Positions 14,616-22,634 of a stretch of DNA of 64,000 bases are shown piece after piece; positions within the stretch are counted from its first letter, which is position 1, and each line of letters begins with the position of its first letter. The notes under the pieces were generated by a model. It was given only the letters and a program-made list of their open reading frames with translations. It did no database searches and was not told where the DNA came from. This stretch comes from Thioclava indica (lineage in GTDB: Bacteria > Pseudomonadota > Alphaproteobacteria > Rhodobacterales > Rhodobacteraceae): contig NZ_AUNB01000062.1 in NCBI RefSeq assembly GCF_000714545.1, forward strand, positions 62,001-126,000, in the 5' to 3' direction. Made by a program: the position numbers and the translations under genes.

Positions 14616-17476
14616 TGCGCGGGCTCGATCTGGCGCGTCAATTCGCTTTGCGCCTCGTAAAGCTCCTGCCAGTCAGACGGGCCGTTTGACAGCGCCACCT
14701 GCACCGCCGTGACCTTGTATTCGGGGCAGTTCGTGGCCCAGTCGGAATTGTCGGTGGTCACCACATTGGCCTGCGTATCGGGGTGGTGAAAGGTCGTGTA
14801 GACCACACCGGGCGAGACCCGATCCGTCAGCGTCACGCGCAAGGACGTCTCGCCTGCACGCGAGGCCAGACGCACCCAATTCCCATCCGAAATACCGCGC
14901 GTTTCCGCATCATGAGGGTGCATTTCCAGCAGATCCTCGCCATGCCAGACCGAGTTTTCCGTACGCCGGGTCTGCGCACCCACGTTATACTGCGACAAGA
15001 TCCGCCCCGTCGTCAGCAGCAACGGGAAGCGCGGTCCGGTGCGTTCATCTGTGGCAACATAGGCGGTGCGCATAAAGTGCCCCTTGCCGCGCACGAACCC
15101 GTCGATATGCATCACCGGAGAGCCCTCCGGATGGGCCTCGTTACAAGGCCATTGGATCGAGCCTTGTGCGTCAAGCAAATCATAGGTGACGCCTGCAAAA
15201 CTGGGTGTGGTGCGCGCGATTTCGGCCATGATTTCAGACGGGTGCGTGTAGTTCCAATCTGCGCCCAGCGCATTTGCCAGTGCCTGCGTCGCCTCCCAAT
15301 CGGCCAAACCCGCCTTGGGGGCCATCACGCGACGCACCGGGTTGATCCGGCGCTCGGCATTGGTGAAGGTGCCGTCCTTTTCCAGAAAGGTCGAGCCCGG
15401 CAAAAACACATGCGCATAGCGCGCGGTCTCGTTGAGAAACAGGTCATGCACGATCACGCAATCCATCGCGGCCAGCCCGGCCGCGACGTGGCGCGTATCG
15501 GGATCGGATTGCAAGATATCCTCGCCCTGAATGTAGAGCGCCTTGAATTGGCCCGACACCGCCGCGTCCAGCATATTGGGGATGCGCAAGCCCGGTTCGG
15601 GATCAAGCGTGGTGTTCCACTCGGCCTCAAACATCGCACGCGCGCTGTCATCGGACACATGGCGATAGCCCGGCAATTCATGCGGGAAGCTGCCCATATC
15701 GCAGCTGCCCTGCACGTTGTTCTGGCCGCGCAACGGGTTCACGCCCACGCCGGGACGCCCGATATTGCCCGTCATCATCGCAAGGTTGGCAATCGCGATC
15801 ACGGTGGTCGAGCCTTGGGAATGTTCCGTCACACCCAGCCCGTAATAGATCGCCCCGTTGGGCGCGCTGGCATAGGTGCGCGCAGCTTGGCGCAGGGTTT
15901 CAGCGGGCACGCCGGTCAATTCGGCCACCGCCTCGGGGGAATGGGCGGGATCGGCGGCGAATTCGGCGTAATCAGCCCATTCATCCCAATCGCAACGGCT
16001 GCGGATAAAACCTTCGTCAAACAGCCCTTCGGTCACGATCACATGCGCCAGCGCGGTCAGCACCGCAACATTCGTGCCCGGACGCAGCGGCAGATGCAGC
16101 CCCTCGCCCATGTGCGCGGTTTCCAGCAAGTCGATCCGGCGCGGATCCACGACGATAAGCGAGGCCCCCTGACGCATCCGCTTGCGCAGGCGCGAGGCAA
16201 AGACCGGGTGGCCATCGGTCGGGTTTGCGCCGATCACCACGGCGCAATCCACCTGCTCGACGCTATCGAAATCCTGCGTGCCTGCCGAGGTGCCAAAGGT
16301 CTGTTTCAGCCCGTAGCCGGTGGGCGAATGACAGACCCGCGCGCAGGTGTCGGTGTTGTTCGTGCTCATCACCGCGCGCGCGAGTTTTTGCACGAGGAAG
16401 GTTTCCTCATTGGTGCAGCGCGACGAGGTAATGACGCCAGCCGCATCCTTGCCGTGATCGGCCTGCGCCTTGCGGATGCCTTTGGCGGCGAACGCCAGCG
16501 CCTCGTCCCAGCTCACTTCGCGCCAAGGGTCGGTGATGGCGTCGCGGATCATCGGATTCAAGATCCGGTCGCCGTGATTGGCATAGCCCCAGGCAAAGCG
16601 CCCCTTCACGCAAGAGTGGCCACGGTTCGCCTTGCCCTCTTTCCACGGCACCATGCGCACCAATTGATCGCCGCGCATCTGTGCCTCAAAGCTACACCCT
16701 ACGCCGCAATAGGCGCAGGTCGTCACCACCGCGTGCTCGGGAATGCCGATGTCCTCGACGGTTTTCTCCTGCAAGGTGGCGGTCGGGCAGGCCTGCACGC
16801 AAGCGCCGCAACTAACGCAATCGGAGTTCAGGAAATCATCCGTGCCGGTTGAGATACGCGCATCAAAGCCGCGCCCCTCGACAGTCAGCGCGAACGTGCC
16901 TTGCACCTCTTCGCAGGCCCGCACGCAGCGCATGCAGACGATGCATTTCGCCGGGTCATAGGAAAAATACGGATTAGAGACGTCCTTGGCGATATAAAGC
17001 GGGTTCTCGACCTCGGCGGCACGGGTTTCGAAATGGTTTTCGCCCTTGGCATAGCGCACATCGCGCAGCCCCACCGCACCCGCCATATCCTGCAATTCGC
17101 AATCGCCATTGGCCGCGCAGGTCAGGCAATCGAGCGGATGATCCGAGATATACAGCTCCATCACGCCACGGCGCAAACGGCCAAGCTGATCGGTCTGGGT
17201 CTTGACCACCATACCCTCGCGCACCGGGGTCGTGCAGGAGGCCGGCGTGCCGCGCATTCCCTCGATCTCGACCACGCAAAGCCGACACGAGCCGTAGGCG
17301 TCCAGCATGTCGGTGGCGCACAGCTTGGGCACGCTGATTCCGGCCTCGGCAGCGGCGCGCATCACGCTGGTGCCTTCGGGGACGGTGATATTCATGCCGT
17401 CGATGGTCAGGCAAACGGGCGCACCAGTTTTCGCGGGTGTGCCCTTGTCTTTGGATGGGATGATAAAGTCCTTCAT
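14612..17476 (-). CDS. fdsA: NAD-dependent formate dehydrogenase alpha subunit (Mo/W enzyme)
   Basis: A 954-residue catalytic subunit that oxidises formate to CO2 at a bis-MGD molybdenum (or tungsten) centre. Cofactor ligands are visible in order. A 2Fe-2S site has C53, C64, C67 and C81; a His/Cys 4Fe-4S site has H113, C117, C120 and C126. Two ferredoxin-type clusters follow (C178-C188 and C220-C230), then the cluster next to the active site (C254, C257, C261, C289). The metal ligand is Cys382, not selenocysteine, followed by His383 in 'RVCHSPTGYG'. Electrons pass through these clusters to FdsB and NAD. Start and stop overlap the adjacent genes by four bases. Confidence 0.97.
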   Translation of the reverse strand: MKDFIIPSKDKGTPAKTGAPVCLTIDGMNITVPEGTSVMRAAAEAGISVPKLCATDMLDAYGSCRLCVVEIEGMRGTPASCTTPVREGMVVKTQTDQLGRLRRGVMELYISDHPLDCLTCAANGDCELQDMAGAVGLRDVRYAKGENHFETRAAEVENPLYIAKDVSNPYFSYDPAKCIVCMRCVRACEEVQGTFALTVEGRGFDARISTGTDDFLNSDCVSCGACVQACPTATLQEKTVEDIGIPEHAVVTTCAYCGVGCSFEAQMRGDQLVRMVPWKEGKANRGHSCVKGRFAWGYANHGDRILNPMIRDAITDPWREVSWDEALAFAAKGIRKAQADHGKDAAGVITSSRCTNEETFLVQKLARAVMSTNNTDTCARVCHSPTGYGLKQTFGTSAGTQDFDSVEQVDCAVVIGANPTDGHPVFASRLRKRMRQGASLIVVDPRRIDLLETAHMGEGLHLPLRPGTNVAVLTALAHVIVTEGLFDEGFIRSRCDWDEWADYAEFAADPAHSPEAVAELTGVPAETLRQAARTYASAPNGAIYYGLGVTEHSQGSTTVIAIANLAMMTGNIGRPGVGVNPLRGQNNVQGSCDMGSFPHELPGYRHVSDDSARAMFEAEWNTTLDPEPGLRIPNMLDAAVSGQFKALYIQGEDILQSDPDTRHVAAGLAAMDCVIVHDLFLNETARYAHVFLPGSTFLEKDGTFTNAERRINPVRRVMAPKAGLADWEATQALANALGADWNYTHPSEIMAEIARTTPSFAGVTYDLLDAQGSIQWPCNEAHPEGSPVMHIDGFVRGKGHFMRTAYVATDERTGPRFPLLLTTGRILSQYNVGAQTRRTENSVWHGEDLLEMHPHDAETRGISDGNWVRLASRAGETSLRVTLTDRVSPGVVYTTFHHPDTQANVVTTDNSDWATNCPEYKVTAVQVALSNGPSDWQELYEAQSELTRQIEPAQ

Positions 17477-18996
17477 TCCGCAGCCTCCCGCACCGGGGTG
17501 AATTCATCAGGGAACAACCGGATCGCCGAGCGCACGGGATACGGCGTAAAGCCCCCCATCGCGCAAAGCGATCCCTTTTCCATAATCTCGCACAGATCCT
17601 GCAACAAAGCGATTGCTTGCTCGTCCCCCGCCGCGATCCGGTCCAGCGTTTCCATGCCCCGCACGGCGCCGATCCGGCAGGGCGTGCATTTCCCGCAGCT
17701 TTCAATCGCGCAGAATTCCATCGCGTAACGGGCGAGCGCCAGCATGTCGGCGCTTTCGTCATGCACAACGAAGCCAGCATGACCAACCAAGCCGCCCTGC
17801 TCGGCAAAGGCCTCGTAGCAGACGGGCAGATCGAAATCCTCGTCGCTGTGATAGGCGCCCAAAGGCCCGCCCACCTGCACCGCCTTAAAGGGCCGCCCCG
17901 AGGCCGTGCCGCCGCCGATATCATTGACCAACTCGCCCAAGGTCAGGCCGAAGCCGGTTTCAAACAGCCCGCCATGGGCGACATTGCCCGCGATCTGGAT
18001 CGGGATCGTGCCGCGTGACCGCCCAAGGCCATAGTCGGCATAAGCCGGCCCGCCATGCGCCATGATCCATGGCACAGCGGCCAGCGACAGCACGTTATTC
18101 ATCACGGTGGGTTTGCCAAATGCGCCTTCAAGCGCTGGCAAAGGCGGCTTGGCGCGCACCATGCCGCGCTTGCCTTCAAGCGAGTTCAGCAGCGACGTTT
18201 CCTCGCCGCAAATATAGGCCCCCGCACCCACGCGCACCTCAAGGTCAAAACGCGGTCCCTGCCCCAGCAGCGCAGGCCCGATGATGTTCGCGTCACGGGC
18301 ATTGGCAATCGCGCCCTCGAACACACGGATCGCATCCGGATATTCCGAGCGGATATAGACAAAGCCCTTGGTCGCGCCCACCGCCAGCGCGGCAATCGCC
18401 ATGCCTTCGATCAGGCAGAACGGGTCGCCCTCCATCAACATGCGATCCGCGAACGAGCCGCTATCGCCCTCATCGGCATTGCACACGATGTATTTCTGCG
18501 CGGCGTCTGCGTCAGCAACGGTTTTCCATTTGATCCCGGTCGGGAACCCCGCGCCGCCGCGACCGCGCAGGCCCGAAGCGGTGATTTCCTCGATCGTGGC
18601 ACTCCCGCCGATCTCAAGCGCACGCCGCAGCCCCTGCCAGCCCTCAGCCGCCTCGTAGTCGGCCAGAGACAGCGGGTCGCTGCGCCCGCAGCGGGCGAAG
18701 GTCAGCCGCGACTGGCGCGCAAAAAACGGGATCTCCTCAACCGGGCCAAGCGCCTTGGGATGGGTGCCATCCTCGAACAGGGCGGGCACGTCTTCGGGGG
18801 TCATCGGACCAAAGCCGTGGCGCGCCCCGTCCACCTCAATCTCGACCAGCGGCTCCAGCCAGACCATGCCGCGCGTGCCGTTGCGAATGATCGTAACCTC
18901 GCGCCCGCGCAGCCCCGCTGCCGAGGCAATCGCCGCCGCCACCTCATCGGCCCCGCAAGCTTTGGCTGCTGCATCGCCGGGAACCCAGATCTTCAT
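17473..18996 (-). CDS. fdsB: NAD-dependent formate dehydrogenase beta subunit
   Basis: A 507-residue NuoF-like subunit that carries FMN and reduces NAD. The glycine-rich nucleotide-binding stretch 'GLRGRGGAGFPTG' spans 142-154, and 'NADEGD' at 173-178 is the FMN/NAD region. The 4Fe-4S ligands are C434, C437, C440 and C478 in 'SCGKCTPCRIG' and 'GSLCAMGGF'. The N-terminal ~90 residues resemble the thioredoxin-like extension found in fused NuoE/F proteins, here without the full cluster cysteine set. The gene overlaps fdsA and fdsG by four bases each. The complex is soluble and cytoplasmic in characterised relatives. Confidence 0.96.
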   Translation of the reverse strand: MKIWVPGDAAAKACGADEVAAAIASAAGLRGREVTIIRNGTRGMVWLEPLVEIEVDGARHGFGPMTPEDVPALFEDGTHPKALGPVEEIPFFARQSRLTFARCGRSDPLSLADYEAAEGWQGLRRALEIGGSATIEEITASGLRGRGGAGFPTGIKWKTVADADAAQKYIVCNADEGDSGSFADRMLMEGDPFCLIEGMAIAALAVGATKGFVYIRSEYPDAIRVFEGAIANARDANIIGPALLGQGPRFDLEVRVGAGAYICGEETSLLNSLEGKRGMVRAKPPLPALEGAFGKPTVMNNVLSLAAVPWIMAHGGPAYADYGLGRSRGTIPIQIAGNVAHGGLFETGFGLTLGELVNDIGGGTASGRPFKAVQVGGPLGAYHSDEDFDLPVCYEAFAEQGGLVGHAGFVVHDESADMLALARYAMEFCAIESCGKCTPCRIGAVRGMETLDRIAAGDEQAIALLQDLCEIMEKGSLCAMGGFTPYPVRSAIRLFPDEFTPVREAAE

Positions 18997-19445
18997 GCCG
19001 TCACCTCCGCGACCAGCGCTTCAAGACGCGCGGCACTTGCGCGCCCGATCAACTGCCCGTCGACTTGCGCAGCCGGACCACAGGCGCACAGGCCCAGACA
19101 ATAGACCGCCTCCAGCGTGATATCGCCCTTGGTTTCGCCAAGTTTCATCCCCAAAGCCGCCTCGAGCCGCGCGATCAAATCGCTGCCGCCCATCGACTGG
19201 CAGGCCTCGGCACGGCAGAGCTTGATCACGTGGCGCCCAGCGGGTTGCGCGCGGAAGTCATGGTAAAACGAGACCACCCCCGCGACTTCAGCCCGACCAA
19301 GGCGCAACGCATCGGCGATCGGCTGATAGACATCCTCGGGCACATGGCCGAACGCCGCCTGCACGTCATGCAAAATGGGCAGCAAAGCCCCCTCGCGCCC
19401 GCGATGCACCGCAAGGATTTCGGCCAGCCTGTCATTCGTGTTCAT
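18993..19445 (-). CDS. fdsG: NAD-dependent formate dehydrogenase gamma subunit
   Basis: A 150-residue NuoE-like subunit holding one 2Fe-2S cluster, with ligands C77, C82, C116 and C120 in 'CRAEACQSMG' and 'CLGLCACGP'. It is the first gene of the operon fdsG-fdsB-fdsA-fdhD-fdsD, all linked by four-base overlaps. The start follows GGAGGACGTT, a strong ribosome-binding site. The order and family match the Rhodobacter capsulatus and Cupriavidus fds operons. No LysR-type fdsR gene, which controls the operon in Cupriavidus, is present in the window. Confidence 0.95.
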   Translation of the reverse strand: MNTNDRLAEILAVHRGREGALLPILHDVQAAFGHVPEDVYQPIADALRLGRAEVAGVVSFYHDFRAQPAGRHVIKLCRAEACQSMGGSDLIARLEAALGMKLGETKGDITLEAVYCLGLCACGPAAQVDGQLIGRASAARLEALVAEVTA

Positions 19446-19589
19446 AACGTCCTCCCACGCCCATAGTGCAGCGAGCTTGCCCCACCTGACAAGTCACGGA
19501 TCTGACAATCGCGAACAGGCGCGGTCCGGATGCGTCATTTGCCGCGCCTGCGCTTGCACGGGCGGGGGGGAGCCTCTACATCCCTAGAC
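19446..19589. promoter_or_regulatory. Divergent promoter region of fdsG and the S49 peptidase gene
   Basis: This 144-base gap carries two direct copies of CTGACAA (19486-19492 and 19502-19508), spaced 16 bases start to start. On the minus strand the copy nearer fdsG reads TTGTCA and could act as a -35 with CACTAT about 18 bases on. Repeats in phase with one and a half helical turns may be regulator half-sites. The call is tentative. Confidence 0.35.
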
Positions 19590-20429
19590 ATGAAATTGAT
19601 CCAACGCCTCCCCTTCGTCAAGAAACCGCCCTTCGTCGCCTTGCTGCGGCTGCAAGGCGCGATTGGAATGTCACGGCCCGGCGCGCCCGGCCTGTCCGAT
19701 GCCGCGATGGCCCCGCTGATCGAGCGGGCTTTCGCGCGCGGCAAACCCGCTGCGGTGGCGCTGCTGATCAATTCGCCCGGCGGCTCGCCGGTGCAATCGG
19801 CGCTGATCGCAAGCCGCATTCGTCGGCTGGCCGAGGAAAAGAACATCCCCGTGCATGCCTTTGTCGAGGATGTGGCCGCCTCAGGTGGCTATTGGCTGGC
19901 CTGCGCGGCCGATCATATCTGGGCCGATCCGACCTCGGTTGTCGGGTCTATCGGGGTGATTTCAGCCGGGTTCGGACTGGATCAGTTCATCGGCAAATAC
20001 GGGATCGAGCGGCGCGTGCATACGGCGGGTGGCTCGAAAAGTTTCATGGACCCGTTCCGCCCCGAAAAAGAAGAAGATGTCGCGCGTCTGAAACGGCTGC
20101 TTGAAGATATGCATGTCAGTTTCACCGAATATGTGCGCACGCGGCGCGGGGCGAAGTTGGCAAGTGATCGCGACCTGTTCACCGGCGATATATGGACCGG
20201 GCGGCAAGCCTTGGCCGAGGAAACCGGGCTGATCGACGGGATTGCGCATGCGGTGCCCAAGCTCGAGGAACTGTATGGCGACAAAATTCGCCTGCTCGAT
20301 TACGCGCCCAAACGCTCGATCTTTCGCCGCTTTGGCGCGCAGCTTGGGGCTGAGATCGGGATGGGTGCGTCCGGCGCGCTGATCGACACGGCTGAGGAGC
20401 GCGCGTTGTGGGCGCGCTACGGGCTGTAA
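19590..20429 (+). CDS. S49 family serine peptidase (SppA/SohB-like)
   Basis: A 279-residue SppA/SohB-type protease, which cuts membrane-embedded remnants such as signal peptides. The nucleophile is Ser98 in 'AASGGYWLACAAD' and the general base is Lys150 in 'GGSKSFMDPF', the usual Ser-Lys dyad. 'INSPGGSPVQS' (60-70) forms the oxyanion strand. The ATG at 19590 is where family homology starts. The earlier in-frame ATG at 19530 would add a 20-residue Arg-rich leader with no support. There is no clear N-terminal membrane helix, so it may be peripheral. The next gene begins five bases after the stop region, suggesting an operon. Confidence 0.88.
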   Translation: MKLIQRLPFVKKPPFVALLRLQGAIGMSRPGAPGLSDAAMAPLIERAFARGKPAAVALLINSPGGSPVQSALIASRIRRLAEEKNIPVHAFVEDVAASGGYWLACAADHIWADPTSVVGSIGVISAGFGLDQFIGKYGIERRVHTAGGSKSFMDPFRPEKEEDVARLKRLLEDMHVSFTEYVRTRRGAKLASDRDLFTGDIWTGRQALAEETGLIDGIAHAVPKLEELYGDKIRLLDYAPKRSIFRRFGAQLGAEIGMGASGALIDTAEERALWARYGL

Positions 20430-20433
20430 TCGC

Positions 20434-20610
20434 ATGTTAATCAAGGGCATGACCCTGTTTCTCGTCGTGATGGCGGTGCTGGCAATGTTTGGCAAGCTGC
20501 GCATTCCCGGCTCCAAAACCGCGCGAAAACTGTCGGGGCGCTGCCCTGACTGCGGTCGCCCGAAAATTGGCCGCGCGCCCTGCCCGTGCAAAAAAGGACG
20601 GCGCGGATGA
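20434..20610 (+). CDS. 58-residue membrane/zinc-ribbon protein
   Basis: This small protein starts at the ATG at 20434, four bases after the peptidase stop, and ends at a TGA overlapping the next ATG. Residues 5-19 (GMTLFLVVMAVLAMF) form one membrane helix. Then comes a basic stretch and four cysteines in a CPDCG...CPC arrangement, which looks like a small zinc ribbon facing the cytoplasm. Codon usage is like that of its neighbours and the ATGA coupling to the exchanger gene supports translation. I recall similar short proteins in other Rhodobacteraceae, but no function is known to me. Confidence 0.72.
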   Translation: MLIKGMTLFLVVMAVLAMFGKLRIPGSKTARKLSGRCPDCGRPKIGRAPCPCKKGRRG

Positions 20611-21563
20611 TCTGGGATTTTGGCTATATCGCGGTCGGGCTCGTCCTGCTCGTCGTTGCTGGCGATTTGCTGGTCAAAGGCGCGGTGGCCTTGTCGCTGC
20701 GCTTTGGTATTCCGGCGCTGATCGTGGGTCTGACCGTTGTGGCCTTTGGCACGTCTGCGCCCGAGTTGATGGTGTCGGTCGCGGCGGTGCTTGATCACGC
20801 GCCAACGCTGGCGCTGGGCAATGTGGTCGGCTCGAATATCGCCAATATCCTGCTGGTGCTGGGCTTGCCCGCGATCATCTCGGCCATTCGCACCGATGAA
20901 CAGGACATGCGCGAAAGCTTTATCCTGATGATCGGGGCGACGGTGTTGTTCATGATCGTGGCCTATCTTGGCCCGATCCGCTGGCCGCAGGCGCTGGTGC
21001 TGCTGGCGGGCCTGGGGCTGATCCTGTTTCGCCAGATCTGCGAGGCCTTGGCCCATCGCGCCAATCGCACCCCCGATGACGAGATCACCTCGGTTGACCC
21101 ACACACGCCGGGCTGGCGGATTGCATTGTTGCTGCTGGCCGGGCTTGTCGGACTGCCGATCGGCGCGGATTTGCTGGTGGATGGCGCAAGCGATATCGCC
21201 TCGGCAATGGGCGTTTCGGATGCGGTGATCGGTCTGACGCTGGTGGCGTTGGGCACATCTTTGCCCGAGCTGGCGACCTCAATCACAGCCGCCACCAAGG
21301 GGCGCTCTGATGTGGCGCTGGGCAATGTCGTTGGGTCCAACATTTTTAACCTGCTCTGCATTATCGGGGTGGCGGGGATGTTTGGCGCAATCCCGGTGCC
21401 CGCGCAGATGCTGCATTTCGACTTTTGGGTGATGCTGGGCGCGTCACTTTTGCTGATCCCGTTTATCTTTCGCAAACGCGCGATTGGACGTTGGGTGGGC
21501 GTGGCATTCACGCTGATCTATCTGGTCTATGTCGTAGCACTCTTGATTGGGGGGCGGGTATGA
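20607..21563 (+). CDS. Calcium/sodium antiporter (CaCA family, YrbG-like)
   Basis: A 318-residue inner-membrane cation exchanger with about ten membrane helices. The two inverted alpha repeats are plain: 'GTSAPEL' with 'GNVVGSNIAN' in the first half, and 'GTSLPEL' with 'GNVVGSNIFN' in the second. These hold the ion-binding Glu and Asn residues. Family members exchange calcium (or potassium) for sodium or protons. The ATG at 20607 overlaps the stop of the 58-residue protein, and its stop overlaps the next SDR start by four bases. Confidence 0.93.
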   Translation: MIWDFGYIAVGLVLLVVAGDLLVKGAVALSLRFGIPALIVGLTVVAFGTSAPELMVSVAAVLDHAPTLALGNVVGSNIANILLVLGLPAIISAIRTDEQDMRESFILMIGATVLFMIVAYLGPIRWPQALVLLAGLGLILFRQICEALAHRANRTPDDEITSVDPHTPGWRIALLLLAGLVGLPIGADLLVDGASDIASAMGVSDAVIGLTLVALGTSLPELATSITAATKGRSDVALGNVVGSNIFNLLCIIGVAGMFGAIPVPAQMLHFDFWVMLGASLLLIPFIFRKRAIGRWVGVAFTLIYLVYVVALLIGGRV

Positions 21564-22336
21564 AGCGGGCTTTGGTAACAGGCGGGGCCAAGCGGCTGGG
21601 TCGTGCGATGGCGCTGTACCTGGCGGCACGCGGCGTTGACGTGGCGATCCATTATCACGGCTCGGATACCGAGGCCGAGGCCACGGCGGATGAGGCCCGC
21701 GCCAAGGGCGTGCGCGCCGCAATACTGCAGGCCGATTTGCTGGATGAGGGCGCAACCGCCGATCTGGTCGCACGCGCGGCGCAGGCGCTGGACGGGCCGC
21801 TTGATGTGCTGATCAACAACGCCTCGATCTTTGAATATGACACGTTGAAATCGGCAAGTCGCGAAAGCTGGGACCGTCACTTTGACTCCAATCTGCGCGC
21901 GCCTTTTGTTCTGATGCAGCATTTCGCAGCCCAAGCCCCGCGGGCTGAAACAGTCGAGGGTGAACCGAGCGCGCGCGCCATGGTGCTGAATATGCTCGAT
22001 CAACGGGTGCGCAAACTGACGCCCGAATTCATGACCTACACGCTGGCCAAGATGGGGCTGTGGACGCTGACCCAAACGGGCGCGCAGGCGCTGGCCCCCG
22101 ATATCCGCGTCAATGCGATTGGCCCCGGCCCGACCCTGCAAGGCGCGCGCCAATCGACCGAGCATTTCAGAAAACAGCGTGCCGCCACGATCCTGGAGCG
22201 CGGCGCAAACCCCGATGATATCTGCGCCGCTTTGGGCTATTTCATGGATGCACCCGCCGTCACAGGGCAGCTTCTTTGTGTCGATGGCGGGCAACATCTG
22301 GGGTGGAAAACGCCCGATGTTCTCGGCCCGGAATAG
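21560..22336 (+). CDS. SDR family oxidoreductase (pteridine reductase/FolM-like)
   Basis: A 258-residue short-chain reductase. The cofactor motif is TGGAKRLGR at the N-terminus. The basic residues and 'HYHGSD' after the second strand favour NADPH. The 'INNASIFEYDT' and 'YTLAKMGLW' motifs supply the rest of the fold and the Tyr-x3-Lys pair. The 'NASxF' motif and the 'NMLDQRVRKLTPEFMTY' stretch resemble FolM/pteridine reductases, which reduce dihydrobiopterin or dihydrofolate. That assignment is a family-level inference. The start at 21560 overlaps the exchanger stop by four bases. Confidence 0.8.
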   Translation: MKRALVTGGAKRLGRAMALYLAARGVDVAIHYHGSDTEAEATADEARAKGVRAAILQADLLDEGATADLVARAAQALDGPLDVLINNASIFEYDTLKSASRESWDRHFDSNLRAPFVLMQHFAAQAPRAETVEGEPSARAMVLNMLDQRVRKLTPEFMTYTLAKMGLWTLTQTGAQALAPDIRVNAIGPGPTLQGARQSTEHFRKQRAATILERGANPDDICAALGYFMDAPAVTGQLLCVDGGQHLGWKTPDVLGPE

Positions 22337-22634
22337 AATGAGTTGGGGCGACGCAACGTCAAGTTGTGCACCGCTCTCAGTCTCGTTACGAATCCGTTAC
22401 AAAAGTCCTAATTTTTTCAACACCTTGCAGGATGTTCAAAAAGTTTCCTTTTGTTTTCAATCCTCTAACTATGTGCCTCTTTATTGTGCAAATCAGTTTT
22501 CTGCCAAGACTCCAAGGCAGAATCCCCGCTCAAAGGAATTTGCCAACAGTGTTATCCACAGAAATGGTGGACATGTTTATCCTTGATCACATTCACGTAA
22601 GGTTGCAGCCAAAGCAGAGAATCAAAACCGAGAT
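22337..22634. other. AT-rich non-coding island upstream of uvrC
   Basis: This 298-base gap is strikingly AT-rich for the window: by hand count only 41 of 120 bases at 22381-22500 are G or C. It contains T and A runs (TTTTTTCAA, CCTTTTGTTTTCAA), one perfect DnaA box, a degenerate TTTATCCTTG nearby, and three GANTC sites (about 22389, 22520 and 22619). A short reading frame crosses it, but its Cys/Asn/Ser-rich product looks random. It could be an origin-like or DnaA-controlled region, or simply a long promoter leader. Confidence 0.55.
22552..22560 (+). promoter_or_regulatory. Perfect DnaA box
   Basis: TTATCCACA matches the DnaA consensus at all nine positions. It lies 75 bases before the uvrC start inside the AT-rich island. 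DnaA boxes occur at origins and in some DnaA-regulated promoters; E. coli uvrB is one repair gene reported to have one. Confidence 0.6.

Noticed and set aside
14783-16852. A 689-codon plus-strand open frame opposite fdsA
   Set aside because: It is a mirror of GC-rich codon bias on the strand opposite a gene with complete cofactor motifs; its product is His/Arg-rich with no recognisable domain.
22433-22448. GTTC-like pair upstream of uvrC resembling an alphaproteobacterial LexA box
   Set aside because: The halves read GTTC and TTTC with six bases between; the known GTTC-N7-GTTC spacing and second half are not met.
22338-22586. An open frame of about 82 codons crossing the AT-rich island before uvrC
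   Set aside because: Its product is rich in Cys, Asn, Ser and Phe, unlike every neighbouring protein, has no ribosome site, and the base composition is that of non-coding DNA.
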